From: JBFJVZ01 sp041623895
Lineage (GTDB): Bacteria > Planctomycetota > Planctomycetia > Pirellulales > Pirellulaceae
NCBI GenBank assembly: GCA_041623895.1
Contig: JBFJVZ010000071.1
Location: 1 to 21,853, forward strand
Length of the DNA stretch: 21,853 nt
Reading direction: 5' to 3'
Under the pieces are notes generated by a model, which was not told where the DNA came from, ran no database searches, and worked only from the letters and a program-made list of their open reading frames with translations. Numbering within the stretch: position 1 is the first letter of the stretch; the number at the start of each line of letters is the position of its first letter. Of the stretch, positions 12,407 to 21,379 are shown in pieces. Made by a program: the position numbers and the translations under genes.

Positions 12407-13729
12407 ATGAACACACAGAAACTTTCTGGCATCTCATTGACTTGGATCATGATTACTGCGGCGACCTTTGTCGCTGTTACCCTATCCGATTTGTCCGCGC
12501 AGGAACTCCGAACTGCCGCCGATAAGCCAACCGAGGGATCGCTGAAGCCCTTTCTGGGCGATCCGGTCTTCAACCAGCAAGTCGTCTTTGCAGACGAGGG
12601 CGGAAAGGTCCGCGAGCCGTACTTGGCCGTTGCAGTCGATGGGACGTTGTTGGCCGTCCGCAGTTACATTGGAAAACTCAGACGAAGCTATGATGCCGGA
12701 AAGAGCTGGGAAGAGATCCAGGATATCGACATCAGGATTTTGGACAGCAATCTGATCGTCGATGACAACAGCGGAGAGATTCGGTCGATCCGGATGTGGG
12801 ACGGCAGTGATCGTGCGATTGTCAGCAAGGACCACGGACAATCGTGGACGACAGAAAAGGTCATGGTCAAGCCGAATGCGAGGATGCAGGAACTAGCGCA
12901 AAGCGGCACGAAGGTGCGTGGTACCAAAGCCGCCAACGAGCCTGGCACGTACTTCATGCATGCCAACGCGAGCGAATCGGGCATCACCTTGCGGCACGGG
13001 AAACACAAGGGACGTCTGATCATCAGCGCCACCTACCGCCCCAACGCCAAGGAGCATCCCTCCGACCGGAAACCCGGCGATGAAATCGTCAGTTGCGCCA
13101 TCTTCAGCGATGATGGGGGCGCGACGTGGCAGGTCAGCGAGTTCTTTCCTGATCCGTTCACCGAAGAAGCCGCGTTAGTGGAATTGCACGACGGTCGCAT
13201 CTACTACAACTCCCGCAGCCATCGCGGCTTTTACGACAAGGCCTTCGCACGCGAGTTGCATCCCGACGAAAAACTGCGCCGGGAAGCGTGGAGCGATGAC
13301 GACGGCCAAACCTGGAAAGATTTCAGAATCAGCCAAGTATTGCCGGACGGCGGTGGCTACAACCGGGGCTACGGAATGAAAGGCGGCCTGACGCGTCTGC
13401 CCGTGAAGGATCACGATATCTTGATTTACAGTAACGCCGACACCGCGGGTGGAGATCGGGAACGAATAACCGTTTGGGCCAGCTTCGATGGTGGCCAGAC
13501 CTGGCCCCTGAAGCGGCTCGTCTACGAATCGTTCAGCGCCTACTCCTCGCTTGTCGCTGGACGCCCCGGCACACCTACCGAAGGTCTTATCTTTCTGCTC
13601 TTCGAAGGCGGCCCAAAAGGTCGCTACACGGCCATGCAAGTCGCCCGCCTCAACCTTTCCTGGATCCTGCAAGGCGAACCCACCGGTGACGGCGATGTTC
13701 CGCCAATGCCCGGCTCTATCGCGCCTTAA
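12407..13729 (+). CDS. Exported exo-alpha-sialidase (GH33-like, five Asp boxes)
   Basis: This 440-residue protein has a hydrophobic signal segment (about 10-31, ending L-S-A-Q). The six-bladed propeller shows five Asp boxes (S-x-D-x-G-x-x-W): 94-101, 140-147, 234-241, 296-303 and 359-366. Catalytic candidates are Arg69 in R-E-P (the R-I-P position), Glu254 or Glu259 in the region before V-E-L-H-D-G-R, Arg270 in N-S-R-S, Tyr379 in A-Y-S-S-L-V and Glu400 in L-L-F-E. These match the Arg/Tyr/Glu pattern of true sialidases, so this is the protein in the window most likely to be an active sialidase. It would release terminal sialic acid outside the cytoplasm. The gene diverges from the SDR gene and converges on the next locus with only 18 bases between stop codons. 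Confidence 0.88.
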   Translation: MNTQKLSGISLTWIMITAATFVAVTLSDLSAQELRTAADKPTEGSLKPFLGDPVFNQQVVFADEGGKVREPYLAVAVDGTLLAVRSYIGKLRRSYDAGKSWEEIQDIDIRILDSNLIVDDNSGEIRSIRMWDGSDRAIVSKDHGQSWTTEKVMVKPNARMQELAQSGTKVRGTKAANEPGTYFMHANASESGITLRHGKHKGRLIISATYRPNAKEHPSDRKPGDEIVSCAIFSDDGGATWQVSEFFPDPFTEEAALVELHDGRIYYNSRSHRGFYDKAFARELHPDEKLRREAWSDDDGQTWKDFRISQVLPDGGGYNRGYGMKGGLTRLPVKDHDILIYSNADTAGGDRERITVWASFDGGQTWPLKRLVYESFSAYSSLVAGRPGTPTEGLIFLLFEGGPKGRYTAMQVARLNLSWILQGEPTGDGDVPPMPGSIAP

Positions 13730-13747
13730 CGTGGCTGACGGCACAGG

Positions 13748-15754
13748 TTATTCATCGGCATCAAGGACACTCTTGACTGCTGCGGCCAAATCCAAACGCT
13801 TAAAGACTCGTCCAGCAGCTGCTGGGTCGGTGACCGGCACACCAGTCCGTTGAAATATCGTCATCATCGCGTCGGGTAACGTCTCTCCCTCGGCACTCCA
13901 GCCGTAACCGGATATCTCGATCGCTTCGCGCAAAATCATCGCGGCGCCGCAGACGATTGCGTTGGAAGAACTCGTTGCGCGAGCCGGGACTAACAACGCC
14001 ACCTTTTCGTGGCGGTCGAGAAAGATCACGTCGCCTCGCTTCACCGCACCGATCGCGAAGCAATTCGGCTGACACGCCGGCCACGAAATGCCGCCGGTGA
14101 AGTTGTGATTTCCCGCTGGCGCGCTTACCCAGATATTCGCCTTTCGCAGCGCTGCGAGCTTCGCATCGATCTCCGTCGGGACGGGCTCGGAGTGCTCCAA
14201 ATCGTCGACCGGCGCAAGATTAACCGTTGTGATGCGATGCTTCTCATGATGATCCAGGACCCACTCGAGCGCCGCAGCAAGCGATTCGCGACTATCCGCG
14301 ATCGAGCAATGACAGCACTCGTTGCCGCGAATCACGGCTACCTGATTGTTGAAAGCCACACCCCACTTACCGCCATGATTGACAGAAGAGGGGATTCCGA
14401 TGGTCGACCCGTGATAACCGCGACCTTCGTGCTGAGGATTGTCGTCACCATCGACCGCGTCGTGCGTCACCAACACCTTCGGGCGACCGTCGGGCATCAC
14501 CGATGTCCACTCCGGCATCGACATTTTGCAACCGTCATCAACGAGCGCAAGTGTTTGGCCTCGCCCAAAGCTGAGCCTTCCAGCGTAGTCGCGCCAGACA
14601 TCGAGTACGCCGGAGTGTTTGAATTCCGCCGGCTGCGCGGGTACTCCCGGCGCGCGCCAGACACTCACCCCCATCTGGTAGCCGACATGCTGAGGCGACT
14701 CTTTTGAATACCATGCTGTGACGATTGAACCATCCTTTCGCTGCACACTCGAAGGGTAACCGCAATCCGCGTTACCGATCGCGTGTGCCAGACGCAGCGT
14801 TTTGCTCCAGGTCTTTCCGTCGTCGCTACTGAGTTTCGCACAGACCCCACGCCGGTCTTTGACCCTGACGCCGTAGCTCAGCAAGAGTCGGCCATCCGCC
14901 AGTCGCATGAGATGGCCGTTGATCTCATTACGCAGCGTAACCGGCACAGGCTCGCCCCAAGTCATGCCGTTGTCATCACTTCGGATCAGTTCCATGCGGT
15001 CGATCCGCGCCGCGGCGAGCCAGCTTTTGCCGCCGAGCGGGAAGATGTCCGTTTCGTTATGCCGCTGGCCGATCACGGAGCCGAGTTTCCACGTTACTCC
15101 GTCGTCATCGCTGCGGATGTGCCACGATCGCCAGCCGGTTGTGCGAAACGATTTCGCTGGGTCTTCAAACTTCCCTTGGTAACAACTGCTGTGAAGCGCG
15201 CCGTCTTCACCAACCCAGATGTCGCCAAACGGAATGTGCTGCGTCCACTGCGGATCGTCTTCCGCGGGAAAACCTTCACCTTTCTCCCAAGTCCGCCCGC
15301 CGTCCTTCGAGCGCATCACCCATGGCCGAAGAACGGCGTCGCGAAACGGTGGTTGTTTCGGTCGCTGGGGTTGCTTCACGTTCGTCCAACCGGAACAGAG
15401 CACAATGAAATCACCATCTCTTGCTAAGCCGGCGGCGTGGTTCATGCGGATCGTGTCAGAATCGTGTTGGGTGACGATACTGCGTATTTCCCAAGCTAAG
15501 CCGTCGCGGCTCGCCCAACATTCAACGTCGCCCTCCTGCGTTCCGTGAGCGGGCTGATTGTGGAGAACAGCGAGGATTTCGCCGTCCTTCGTCAGCGTTA
15601 GATTCGGCCACGCACAAACGCCTTTCACAGCAACGACGTGCTGGATTGCGGGCGGTACGGCATCGCCGGCGCTAACGACCTTCGCATCGTCAACAGCGGA
15701 AAGACACAGCACGGACAGTGCGATCATGAAAAGTAGGAAAGGTTGGGTGATCAT
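13748..15754 (-). CDS. Secreted two-domain protein: sialidase-like propeller plus subtilisin-like (S8) protease domain
   Basis: This is a 668-residue protein with a signal peptide (about 1-20). Residues 35-370 form a sialidase-like propeller with Asp boxes at 149-156, 215-222, 259-266 and 309-316, and a degenerate one at 82-89. The first R-I-P-type arginine is missing (W-P-N at 49-51), so sialidase activity is doubtful. From about 395 a subtilase fold follows: L-A-L-V-D-D-G (Asp406), G-R-G-Y-H-G-S (His448), S-A-P-A-G-N-H (Asn549, oxyanion position) and A-T-S-S-S-N-A (Ser595). The order and spacing fit an S8 catalytic triad, although the Ser motif is diverged from G-T-S-M-A-x-P. No inhibitor-like propeptide is seen. 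The frame is continuous, so this is one protein and not two adjacent genes. It is the last gene of the - strand run. Confidence 0.82.
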   Translation of the reverse strand: MITQPFLLFMIALSVLCLSAVDDAKVVSAGDAVPPAIQHVVAVKGVCAWPNLTLTKDGEILAVLHNQPAHGTQEGDVECWASRDGLAWEIRSIVTQHDSDTIRMNHAAGLARDGDFIVLCSGWTNVKQPQRPKQPPFRDAVLRPWVMRSKDGGRTWEKGEGFPAEDDPQWTQHIPFGDIWVGEDGALHSSCYQGKFEDPAKSFRTTGWRSWHIRSDDDGVTWKLGSVIGQRHNETDIFPLGGKSWLAAARIDRMELIRSDDNGMTWGEPVPVTLRNEINGHLMRLADGRLLLSYGVRVKDRRGVCAKLSSDDGKTWSKTLRLAHAIGNADCGYPSSVQRKDGSIVTAWYSKESPQHVGYQMGVSVWRAPGVPAQPAEFKHSGVLDVWRDYAGRLSFGRGQTLALVDDGCKMSMPEWTSVMPDGRPKVLVTHDAVDGDDNPQHEGRGYHGSTIGIPSSVNHGGKWGVAFNNQVAVIRGNECCHCSIADSRESLAAALEWVLDHHEKHRITTVNLAPVDDLEHSEPVPTEIDAKLAALRKANIWVSAPAGNHNFTGGISWPACQPNCFAIGAVKRGDVIFLDRHEKVALLVPARATSSSNAIVCGAAMILREAIEISGYGWSAEGETLPDAMMTIFQRTGVPVTDPAAAGRVFKRLDLAAAVKSVLDADE

Positions 15755-15859
15755 GGTTGCGTGAGATGCATCGTTCGTGGTGTCAGTTGGGACGGAGCGA
15801 ACGTCGTGAAATAACTGATAGTTATCGTCTTCCCTAGTTGCTGGTCCTGTTTTAGTGAA

Positions 15860-18472
15860 TCACTTTGGCGTGATCCGGACATGAAACACCTTGTTCTCTT
15901 GGCCTTTGCGCTTGCCTGCTCTGAGCAGTCCTTCGCCGCACGTGACCCAACTCTCGTTAGAATTGATGTGACATACTCCTGAATTACCCAACGTGGCGTG
16001 ATTTTCTGGAATCAACACTCGTTCAGTGGACCGAATGACCTGCAATGTTTCGGGATTCACTTGTGCGATGAACAGCGGCGCGCGATGCCGCATGATGTGA
16101 TCGTTGTCCGCGCCTCGCCGCGTGTAGACGAGAAACAACCCTCCCCCAACGGTTACCCAGTGTTGCTGGGTGTTGTAACTTCCCAGCACTTGGCCATCGT
16201 CGAACTTCCACTCGCGGACAGGCTCGAAGTTGATGCCGTCTGTCCCCTGCGTGACGTAGGCCGACTGGTTAGCTCGCAGCGTCAGGAAATAGCGGCCATC
16301 GAATTGAACGAGCGACGGTTCGTAGAGTCCGCGGCCGGTGGAAATCGTGTGCTCGGTACCGTGTTCCTTATACGTGAGCGTTTCACCGTCGAACGCACAC
16401 CGCATGACAACACTGGTGTAACGGTGCACTTTGGGATCGCGCCAGTAACGAACCGGCAGCAGCACATCCCCGTTTGGAAGATCAACACGCTGCGTACAGT
16501 CGGCGTTTGCCCCGGTCACCGTAGCACCGCTGTGATCTCTCTCCGGTACGTCAAGTAATCGCAACGATCCCCACTTGACCGTCGAAGGATCCATCACCGC
16601 ATAGGAAACTCGTTCGCGCAGCCGGATTTCGCGTTGACCGTTCTCGAAGTTGAAGGTCTTTCCAGTAACCAAAACCTTGCCTGACTTCGCATGATACGTA
16701 GGCCACAAATCACCCGGCGCGACCTCGAATCGATCACTCCGGCGGGTACGTTTCAGCGTGGGGACGATCGTCGGATCACTCCAAGTTCGTCCCCCATCAC
16801 CGCTGACCGATTGCAGGATGTCGTGGAAGTTATGAGTACCGGTTTTACCGGTCTGCGACATCGTCGTCAGAAAGAACGGTTCTTTGCCCGGCACGTACGC
16901 CGTTCGCGCCTGCCACCAGTCCCAGCGTTGCGTCCCTTGAATCGAGCCCAGCGATTCGAGCTTAAGTTTCACCGGCTTAATTGCAGCTTCCTCATTTGTC
17001 GACGACAGGGAATCCTTCCCTGACGTGTCCTTCAAGTTTGTAAACAACTCGGTCAGCTTGTCCACCAACTTGGGCGAAGCTCCGACCTCGGCATGTGCGA
17101 CGGTCAGCCATGTTTCGTAGCCGCCAAGAGCGTGCTGTCGCGGCGAAGGCAGGTAGCCAAGGCCACCGTTGGCCAGACCGAAGACAAACGTGTCCTTGAA
17201 CGGACTGCGCTGCTGTATGTCGAATCCGATTTCGACAAATACTTCAAATGGCAACGCGGCGATGCCGAGATCGCCGATGCGAAGCGTCTGCACGAAGGCC
17301 TCCGCCGTTTCGGGCCACTGGGCGGATTCGATCGCCCGCCGAGCAAAGATCACGCGCCGAGAATAATCGGAGTCCTGCTCTGCGTCAGGTGCGGGGTTGT
17401 CGAGCAATTCGCGCGCCCGTTGCGATTGTGTGGCAGTCGGCCTGCGACGTTTCAGCGGGAGCGATTCAGCAGCAGCACCGAGCTCGACCCAATCGTGATA
17501 CTGAATCGTTGTCTCGACACGGGCAACTTCCTCTGCCACGTCTTCGGCAACCTCATGCATCTTCTCATAACGCGCGTATCGTTTGCGACCGGGCTTGTTA
17601 TAGTTCGCGTAGTCATGGTTGTTCACATCACCGCTCGCACCGTTGCTTAACATTCCGACGAAGGGCGGATCTTGCTCGGGGTCTGCCAACAACTGTTTGA
17701 TTCGCTGGGCGAACACGCCGAAGTAATCGGCGGAAACATGACCTTTCCCAACTCCACCGACGTAATGCAACCAGTAGTTGGCGAGCAAGGCAATCGGTCG
17801 GCCCTCGATTGATTCGACCGATAAAACGTAGACTTTTGGATTAACGGGTCCGGCAGGTTTGTCGAGTACGTGGAGATAGCGACCGGGGTTCATCGCGGCG
17901 AGTTCTTCCTCACCGTACGGACTTGTCACGGTTTGCCCGTCTTTCAGCAGCCAACGCCGGTTGAAGACATGCTGAGGCACTTCACCTGTTCCCCATCCGA
18001 TTCGAGCTGGTTCCAAATGGTTGATCGCACGTTGCACGCCATCAGCAATTCGGCGAATGACAAACATTTGATAGTCATCGAGCGGCTCGTTCAGTTTCAA
18101 GTAGCTCGTCCCGCGCAGGCTCGGCGCTGAGTGCGTGTGTGTCGCAGCAATGAGAATATTTTCCGGCGGCAGTCCGGTTTTCCTCTCGATGAGTTGTTTC
18201 GTTGGAAAATGAATCTCGGTGGGAAATTTGACGTTGTCGATGATAACGATCGCCAGTTTCGTCTTCCCATCATCAAGAACGAGACAGCGAGCATGAAGAT
18301 CGTCATGAATGTGAGTCGAACCGCGCGGCAGGAATCCACCGATGAGATCCGTTCCCAGGAACGGCGTGATGTTGCTCGTGGCGGCACCCGCCCGAAAGAG
18401 CTTTTGTGCGTCAGACTCGCCCCAAGCAACGGTAGGGATCCAAAGGACGAGTAGCAGGAATCGGTAACTCAT
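15860..18472 (-). CDS. Secreted two-domain protein: neutral ceramidase-like plus sialidase-like domain
   Basis: This is an 870-residue protein with a signal peptide (about 1-18, V-A-W-G-E). Residues 24-480 match the neutral/alkaline ceramidase N-terminal domain: A-G-A-A-T-S-N-I-T-P (28-37), the metal-binding A-A-T-H-T-H-S-A-P (109-117), L-H-Y-V-G-G (235-240) and N-G-A-S-G-D-V-N-N-H (277-286). In Pseudomonas ceramidase the nucleophile is the Ser of G-D-V-S-P-N; here that position is Asn284, so a different or lost reaction is likely. Residues 500-870 are sialidase-like, with one clear Asp box (557-564) and the late Y-E-P-S-L-V motif (717-722). Many planctomycete proteins carry the first domain and are annotated as ceramidases without proof. 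The gene lies 54 bases after the BNR-4 gene and 105 before the next, in one transcription unit. Confidence 0.8.
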   Translation of the reverse strand: MSYRFLLLVLWIPTVAWGESDAQKLFRAGAATSNITPFLGTDLIGGFLPRGSTHIHDDLHARCLVLDDGKTKLAIVIIDNVKFPTEIHFPTKQLIERKTGLPPENILIAATHTHSAPSLRGTSYLKLNEPLDDYQMFVIRRIADGVQRAINHLEPARIGWGTGEVPQHVFNRRWLLKDGQTVTSPYGEEELAAMNPGRYLHVLDKPAGPVNPKVYVLSVESIEGRPIALLANYWLHYVGGVGKGHVSADYFGVFAQRIKQLLADPEQDPPFVGMLSNGASGDVNNHDYANYNKPGRKRYARYEKMHEVAEDVAEEVARVETTIQYHDWVELGAAAESLPLKRRRPTATQSQRARELLDNPAPDAEQDSDYSRRVIFARRAIESAQWPETAEAFVQTLRIGDLGIAALPFEVFVEIGFDIQQRSPFKDTFVFGLANGGLGYLPSPRQHALGGYETWLTVAHAEVGASPKLVDKLTELFTNLKDTSGKDSLSSTNEEAAIKPVKLKLESLGSIQGTQRWDWWQARTAYVPGKEPFFLTTMSQTGKTGTHNFHDILQSVSGDGGRTWSDPTIVPTLKRTRRSDRFEVAPGDLWPTYHAKSGKVLVTGKTFNFENGQREIRLRERVSYAVMDPSTVKWGSLRLLDVPERDHSGATVTGANADCTQRVDLPNGDVLLPVRYWRDPKVHRYTSVVMRCAFDGETLTYKEHGTEHTISTGRGLYEPSLVQFDGRYFLTLRANQSAYVTQGTDGINFEPVREWKFDDGQVLGSYNTQQHWVTVGGGLFLVYTRRGADNDHIMRHRAPLFIAQVNPETLQVIRSTERVLIPENHATLGNSGVCHINSNESWVTCGEGLLRAGKRKGQENKVFHVRITPK

Positions 18473-18526
18473 AGCGTATTGGTGTCAGGTCAAGCGCCAG
18501 TGATCGGCCAAAGCTCCAGGACCGGC

Positions 18527-19873
18527 TCATCCTTGGCTGAAGTAAACGCGATTATTCATCAAATCTGTATTCTTCGCTCCGGCGGGGCCTGCTGTGAACA
18601 AAATTCCCGGGCGCCGTGCAACTTGGTTGTGGCCTGTGGGGCGTTCGATTGACGGCAACCAATGCGATGTGCCCGCGTCAAACTCGCTAATCGCACGGAA
18701 CCGAATGTCGTCACGATCCGCTGTGAAGGCAACGATTTCGTTGGTCGGGTCGCCCCAGATCTTTTCGTTTCGCTCGCCGGTTTGCAATTGCGCTGCGCCG
18801 TGGAGTCGACCGGCCTGATCAAACGCCAGGCCGCCCGCCATGATCAGATTGAACGCTTTCCACGCCGGCGGGAGATGATCGTTGAGGCGGATCCGCTTCC
18901 ATTGACTCGGTCCGTCTGGAGTCGCTAGCCAGCTCTCACCTTTGAGCTTGGCGACGACGCTGTATATCAAGTGTGGCTGTCCGGTTGGCGAAACGGCAAT
19001 ACAGCCCGCGCGCAGCCCGCGTTCAAAATCTTCGCCGCCTTCATCCAGCACTTCGATGTTGTCGGGTGTGATCGGGCCATTGATCCTCGAACCGTCGGAT
19101 CGTCTCCATGTACGGCCCAGGTCGTCGCTCTTCATGTAGGACACGGTCTGCAGTCGGCCGTAGCTGTCTTTGTCAGACTTTTCATGAAATCGGCAGCAAA
19201 GATGGATGGTGCGGTGATCTGGTCCCCAGGCAAGTGATTCCTGAAAATGCGCGTAGCCCTTGTGACGCGAAGAGATGATTGGTCCGACGCGATTCCAATC
19301 ACGGCTCGGCGTCTTGTCCCACAACTCAACGATCCATGGCCGATCACCGAAGCTCCGACGAGCCGAGAAGTAGAGCGTATCGTCTGGCCCGCAGATCAAT
19401 GTGGGATAAGTCAATCGCTGGCCAAACTTAACTTCGTCCTCCCACTCGGACGCATCGCCGGGCCGCTTGGATCGGCGGTAGCGAAACGGATCGTGATGCG
19501 TAAAGTAAACGATGTGCAGATACCCTTGCGAATCGATCGTCAATGCCGGGCCGCCATGATTGTCTTTGGCCTCTCCGACGGTGTATGTCGGCGACCACTG
19601 GCCTGACTTGCGGTCGAGCGTCGCGATCCGCACACGGAATCCTTCCCTAGGCGAGTCGAGCCAGGCCACATGCGTCTTTCCGTTATGTGTGATGATCCGG
19701 TTGGCTTCGGCATATCCGGTCGCGCGCCCGCACCCTTGCGTTGAGAGTAGATGGAGATCCACTTGCGGGCTCAAATCGCCAAATGCTGGAATCGTCAGCC
19801 CACACGCCGTTGCTCCGATTGCACGGGCAAGTAGATCACGCCGCGGGATCGTGAGCATTTGCAAGTCCTTCAT
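18527..19873 (-). CDS. Tat-exported BNR-4 repeat protein, possible polysaccharide lyase
   Basis: This is a 448-residue protein. It starts at ATG 19873, with GGAG (19880-19883) at 6 bases. The N-terminus (P-R-R-D-L-L-A-R-A at 10-18, then a hydrophobic stretch to A-F-G) looks like a Tat signal. The body fits the BNR_4 propeller family: N-R-I-I (58-61), H-V-A-W-L-D (68-73), D-N-H-G-G-P-A-L (104-111), Y-L-H-I-V-Y-F-T-H-H-D-P-F-R-Y-R (118-132) and one Asp box (249-256). In this superfamily the PL24/PL25 ulvan lyases use histidines in comparable positions, so His106 and His126/127 are candidate catalytic residues. The lyase idea is inference; the fold call is firmer. It sits between the sulfatase and the ceramidase-like gene, which suits sulfated polysaccharide breakdown. 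Confidence 0.78.
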   Translation of the reverse strand: MKDLQMLTIPRRDLLARAIGATACGLTIPAFGDLSPQVDLHLLSTQGCGRATGYAEANRIITHNGKTHVAWLDSPREGFRVRIATLDRKSGQWSPTYTVGEAKDNHGGPALTIDSQGYLHIVYFTHHDPFRYRRSKRPGDASEWEDEVKFGQRLTYPTLICGPDDTLYFSARRSFGDRPWIVELWDKTPSRDWNRVGPIISSRHKGYAHFQESLAWGPDHRTIHLCCRFHEKSDKDSYGRLQTVSYMKSDDLGRTWRRSDGSRINGPITPDNIEVLDEGGEDFERGLRAGCIAVSPTGQPHLIYSVVAKLKGESWLATPDGPSQWKRIRLNDHLPPAWKAFNLIMAGGLAFDQAGRLHGAAQLQTGERNEKIWGDPTNEIVAFTADRDDIRFRAISEFDAGTSHWLPSIERPTGHNQVARRPGILFTAGPAGAKNTDLMNNRVYFSQG

Positions 19874-19879
19874 CTTGAT

Positions 19880-19883
19880 CTCC
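19880..19883 (-). promoter_or_regulatory. Ribosome binding site of the BNR-4 gene
   Basis: GGAG on the - strand, 6 bases before ATG 19873, supports that start over the in-frame ATG five codons later. Confidence 0.5.
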
Positions 19884-19927
19884 GAGGCCGCCTACGAATC
19901 CGCTGCCATCATCACGGTACGCAGCAC

Positions 19928-19952
19928 CAGTATCATAGAGATCCTGATACTG
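19928..19952. repeat. Perfect 8-bp inverted repeat between sulfatase and BNR-4 genes
   Basis: CAGTATCA (19928-19935) and TGATACTG (19945-19952) enclose a 9-base loop, 5 bases after the sulfatase stop on the - strand. No T-run follows in that direction, so it is more likely an intercistronic stem or an operator than a terminator. Confidence 0.45.
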
Positions 19953-19957
19953 CATTT

Positions 19958-21379
19958 CTACTCAAACTTCGCACCAACAGTCTTCTGCCACCGCTTCAGC
20001 TTACCCAGCAATCTTGCAGCCAACTTCGGCCGCTTCTCGCTGAGGTCGGTCTGTTCTCCGATGTCCATTTCGAGGTCGTACAACTCGACACGGTCATCCT
20101 TGAATCGGTGTAAGAGTTTGTAGCGACCCTCTCGGATGGCAGCCTCATGGCGGTTGTGTGGATAGTGCCAATAGAGCGCATCGCGCTCGACCGATTCGTC
20201 TTGGCCAAGCAGTAGGTCGCCAAAACTGGTGCCGTCAAGGTGCTGGTTCGTTTTCGCGGGACTACCCGTCAATGCGAGCAAGGTCGGATAAAAGTCTGTG
20301 CTGATTAGTGGTGTTGAATTGCGGCTGCCCGACGCGATGCTTCCGGTCCAGCGGATGATCGTTGGTACGCGAATTCCGCCTTCGTACAAGTTGTGCTTCA
20401 TTCCTCGTAACGGCAGGTTCGACGTCACCGATCCCTTGCCGCCGTTGTCCGAGGTCCAAACAACGATCGTGCTCTCGCTCAGCTTCAACTCATCGAGTCG
20501 CCGAAGCAACCTTCCGACATTCTCGTCCATGTGCTCGACCATACCGGCGTAGGCCGCGTTGTTCTGAAACGCTTTCTCGCGACGATTTTTTTCCTGCTTT
20601 CCCTCCAGACCGAGTGCTGCAATCTTCGCCTTGTACTTCTCGATCTTTTCCCACTTCGGCTGTAGCGGAGTGTGTACGGTGTGGAATGAGAGAAACGCGA
20701 AGAATGGTTTTGGATTGCCGCCGCTTGACGTGGAGTGCTGCTCGATGAACGCGATTGTCTCGTCAGTCAATCGCTCGGTGAGGTATTCGCCGGGCGGACC
20801 GTTGTCGAGATGCGTCATGTGGTACGGGCTGAAGAACCGCGTGTGATTCTCCGGCAGAGGCGGCTGGCGATCCGGCCACGCCAGTTTCCACGCATGCGGC
20901 GAATCAATCCCGCCCTTGGTTGTCACAAAACCCTGCCGCGCAGCCCAGTGCTGGCGCTTGTAACCCAGATGCCATTTGCCAAAGTAACCCGTTGCATACC
21001 CAGCTTCATTCAGCGCTTCAGCGATCGTGAATTCTTCCAGCGGCAGGTGATGCGTGACAAAAGGCGGATCTTTTTCCGGCGTGTAGAGCCACGTCGTCAG
21101 TCCAAGTCGAGCCGGAGCCTTTCCCGACAGAACAGACGCCCGCGTTGGGGAACAGACGGGCCCCGCGGAATAGAAATCGGTCAGCACCATCCCTTGCTGA
21201 GCCAGCCGATCAACATGCGGTGTTTCATACACCCGACTGCCGTTGTAGCTCACATCGCTCCAACCCAAATCATCCACAAGAATAAAAAGGACGTTGGGGC
21301 GCTCGCCAGCGATTGCTGATGTTGTGCCGAGCAGGATAATGTGCGCCGTGACGACTGCCCCAAGTCTTAGCAGCTTCAT
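19958..21379 (-). CDS. Secreted type I sulfatase (arylsulfatase A-like, S1)
   Basis: This is a 473-residue protein. The start at ATG 21379 (AAGGAG upstream) is preferred over a longer opening at 21490 that lies inside the preceding gene. A signal peptide covers about 1-25 (S-A-I-A-G-E). Active-site landmarks are the metal ligands Asp36-Asp37 (L-V-D-D-L-G-W), the formylglycine motif C-S-P-T-R at 76-80 (Cys76 is the residue converted), G-K-W-H-L-G-Y with Lys135 and His137, and W-T-S-D-N-G-G later. Length is typical of family S1. It removes sulfate esters from a glycan or other organic sulfate outside the cytoplasm and depends on a formylglycine-generating enzyme not in the window. The start codon overlaps the previous stop (ATGA), so the two are translationally coupled. 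Confidence 0.93.
   Translation of the reverse strand: MKLLRLGAVVTAHIILLGTTSAIAGERPNVLFILVDDLGWSDVSYNGSRVYETPHVDRLAQQGMVLTDFYSAGPVCSPTRASVLSGKAPARLGLTTWLYTPEKDPPFVTHHLPLEEFTIAEALNEAGYATGYFGKWHLGYKRQHWAARQGFVTTKGGIDSPHAWKLAWPDRQPPLPENHTRFFSPYHMTHLDNGPPGEYLTERLTDETIAFIEQHSTSSGGNPKPFFAFLSFHTVHTPLQPKWEKIEKYKAKIAALGLEGKQEKNRREKAFQNNAAYAGMVEHMDENVGRLLRRLDELKLSESTIVVWTSDNGGKGSVTSNLPLRGMKHNLYEGGIRVPTIIRWTGSIASGSRNSTPLISTDFYPTLLALTGSPAKTNQHLDGTSFGDLLLGQDESVERDALYWHYPHNRHEAAIREGRYKLLHRFKDDRVELYDLEMDIGEQTDLSEKRPKLAARLLGKLKRWQKTVGAKFE

Noticed and set aside
14009..15427. Long + strand open frames within the sialidase-subtilase gene
   Set aside because: They lack starts, ribosome sites and motifs; the - strand frame shows Asp boxes and a protease triad.
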